From Methanosarcinales archaeon (GTDB lineage Archaea; Halobacteriota; Syntropharchaeia; Alkanophagales; Methanospirareceae), in assembly GCA_016649585.1 (NCBI GenBank), contig JAENXH010000093.1:1-5839 (forward strand): a stretch of 5,839 nucleotides of DNA, in the 5' to 3' direction. The position numbers were made by a program, and so were the translations under genes. Shown here piece after piece: positions 4,960-5,839 of this stretch. The notes below the pieces were generated by a model. The model searched no databases, was not told the DNA's origin, and saw nothing but the letters and a program-made list of their open reading frames with translations. Position 1 is the stretch's first letter; each line of letters opens with the position of its first letter.

Positions 4960-5721
4960 TTAGAAACAAGACAAAATTTTATCTTTTATCGCCTTTATAT
5001 GCTCAACCGCTTCTCCACCTACATCTAACGGAGCTTTAGCCTCTATATCTGCCGTTATCAATGCTTGCTCATAAGGGATAATTCCCAGCAGTGGTAGGTT
5101 CATCTCCTCCAACTTAGTTTCGATCTTTTTTACCATCTCGGAATCCGTAACTTTGTTTATCACTGCCATCATGTTGTTTATTCCTATATCCTCGCCGAGC
5201 TTCTTTATTCTGCCTACAGTCTCTACAGATCTCATCCCCGGCTCCACCACGGTAAGCATTATATCAACCCCTTTTGCGGTTCCTCTACCTAAATGCTCTA
5301 TCCCTGCTTCCATGTCCATGATAACCGTGTTTTTCTTGAATAGCACGTGTCGCAGCAGCGCACGAAGGAAAGCATTTTCGGGGCAGGTACATCCAGTTCC
5401 TCCTTTCTCTATCGTGCCCATTACCAGTAGCGTCACGCCATCCGGCCCCTTTGCCCCGTATTTCATGAGTATGTCATCCACTTTGGGATTCAATTTGTAG
5501 ACCCCTGTCCCGGTATGAGCACCGGTCCGTTCAAAAATCAGATCCTTTAGTTCGGATATAGGCGGGGGGTTCTTTTCGATGCCCAAGACAAATTTCAAGT
5601 TCATTGCGGGGTCTGCATCCACCGCGATTACGTTCTGCCCATCCTGCGCCAAGAGTCGAGCAAGCGTGCCTGCAATGGTGGTTTTACCCACACCGCCTTT
5701 TCCTGCAACTGCTATCTTCAT
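4960..5721 (-). CDS. cooC: CO dehydrogenase maturation ATPase CooC
   Basis: MinD/SIMIBI-class P-loop ATPase that binds nickel and helps insert it into the C-cluster of Ni-Fe carbon monoxide dehydrogenase, including the CODH of the acetyl-CoA decarbonylase/synthase complex. The 253-residue product has a deviant Walker A motif GKGGVGKTT (7-15) with the signature lysine K8, the switch segment VDADP (34-38), and a Walker B region VIMDMEAGIEHLGRG (133-147). The CooC-specific CxC metal-binding pair is C111-T-C113 in GGTGCTCPENAF; this separates CooC from MinD and ParA. The ATG is clear, although the nearest SD (AGGAGAT) is a rather long 13 bases upstream. It is convergent with grpE, so it ends its transcription unit. 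CODH structural genes might lie upstream, beyond the window edge, but none is visible here. Confidence 0.93.
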   Translation of the reverse strand: MKIAVAGKGGVGKTTIAGTLARLLAQDGQNVIAVDADPAMNLKFVLGIEKNPPPISELKDLIFERTGAHTGTGVYKLNPKVDDILMKYGAKGPDGVTLLVMGTIEKGGTGCTCPENAFLRALLRHVLFKKNTVIMDMEAGIEHLGRGTAKGVDIMLTVVEPGMRSVETVGRIKKLGEDIGINNMMAVINKVTDSEMVKKIETKLEEMNLPLLGIIPYEQALITADIEAKAPLDVGGEAVEHIKAIKDKILSCF

Positions 5722-5839
5722 GCTCGATCGCTTTATCTCCTACTGTTACATAGCCCAGTTTCACTTATCAAATCTCACTCAAATAAACCACTTAGAATTG
5801 TTTTTCCGTTCATAGTTTTACTTGCTTCATACAGATTAT

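Noticed and set aside
5775..5839. Minus-strand open stretch ending at TGA 5775-5777, possibly the 3' end of a gene upstream of cooC
   Set aside because: Only 20 codons are visible (ending in NGKTILSGLFE). An open run this short is expected by chance and matches no C-terminus I can name, so it is not called as a gene.

Overview
The window looks like chromosomal DNA from a euryarchaeon. The informational genes are archaeal in type: class I release factor aRF1 (eRF1 family), RNA polymerase subunit Rpo11/RpoL, the exosome subunit Csl4 and a small EMC6-like membrane protein. Starts are preceded by TATA-like boxes and often by GGTG/GGAG ribosome-binding sites. A CooC-type nickel ATPase for carbon monoxide dehydrogenase, plus bacterial-type GrpE and RuvC, points to the methanogen / methane-oxidiser / alkane-oxidiser radiation (Methanomicrobia or ANME-1/Syntrophoarchaeia-like). 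That placement is inference from gene content, not a phylogeny.

Layout. Positions 1-2066 hold a minus-strand information-processing block, read right to left: csl4, rpoL, tRNA-Gly(CCC), then a short intergenic stretch with two AT-rich inverted repeats, then prf1, whose C-terminal quarter is cut by the window edge. The tRNA starts inside the last codons of rpoL: 15 bases are shared, and the rpoL stop codon is tRNA nucleotides 13-15. From 2134 a bacterial-type Holliday-junction resolvase gene, ruvC, runs the other way, divergent from csl4 across 67 bases. It ends tail-to-tail, with a 4-base overlap, against a minus-strand gene for an EMC6-like membrane protein (2613-2903). Next is a minus-strand iron-containing alcohol dehydrogenase (2998-4161). 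It is divergent from grpE (4361-4957, plus strand, TTG start), and grpE is convergent with cooC (4960-5721, minus strand) with only 2 bases between the stop codons.

How the genes relate. csl4, rpoL, the tRNA and prf1 belong to transcription, RNA decay and translation, and probably form one co-oriented unit plus a separate prf1 promoter. ruvC, the EMC6-like gene, the dehydrogenase, grpE and cooC appear to be separate transcription units: each has its own likely promoter or a convergent neighbour, and no shared pathway is evident. GrpE is not accompanied by dnaK or dnaJ here, RuvC not by ruvA or ruvB, and no CODH structural gene can be identified beside CooC.

Overall this is mainly a housekeeping region. 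The points most worth checking are the rpoL/tRNA overlap, the RuvC in an archaeal chromosome, the paired inverted repeats behind the tRNA, and the compact csl4/ruvC divergent promoter. I found no CRISPR array, insertion sequence or recognisable defence system, and no gene-free stretch longer than about 200 bases.
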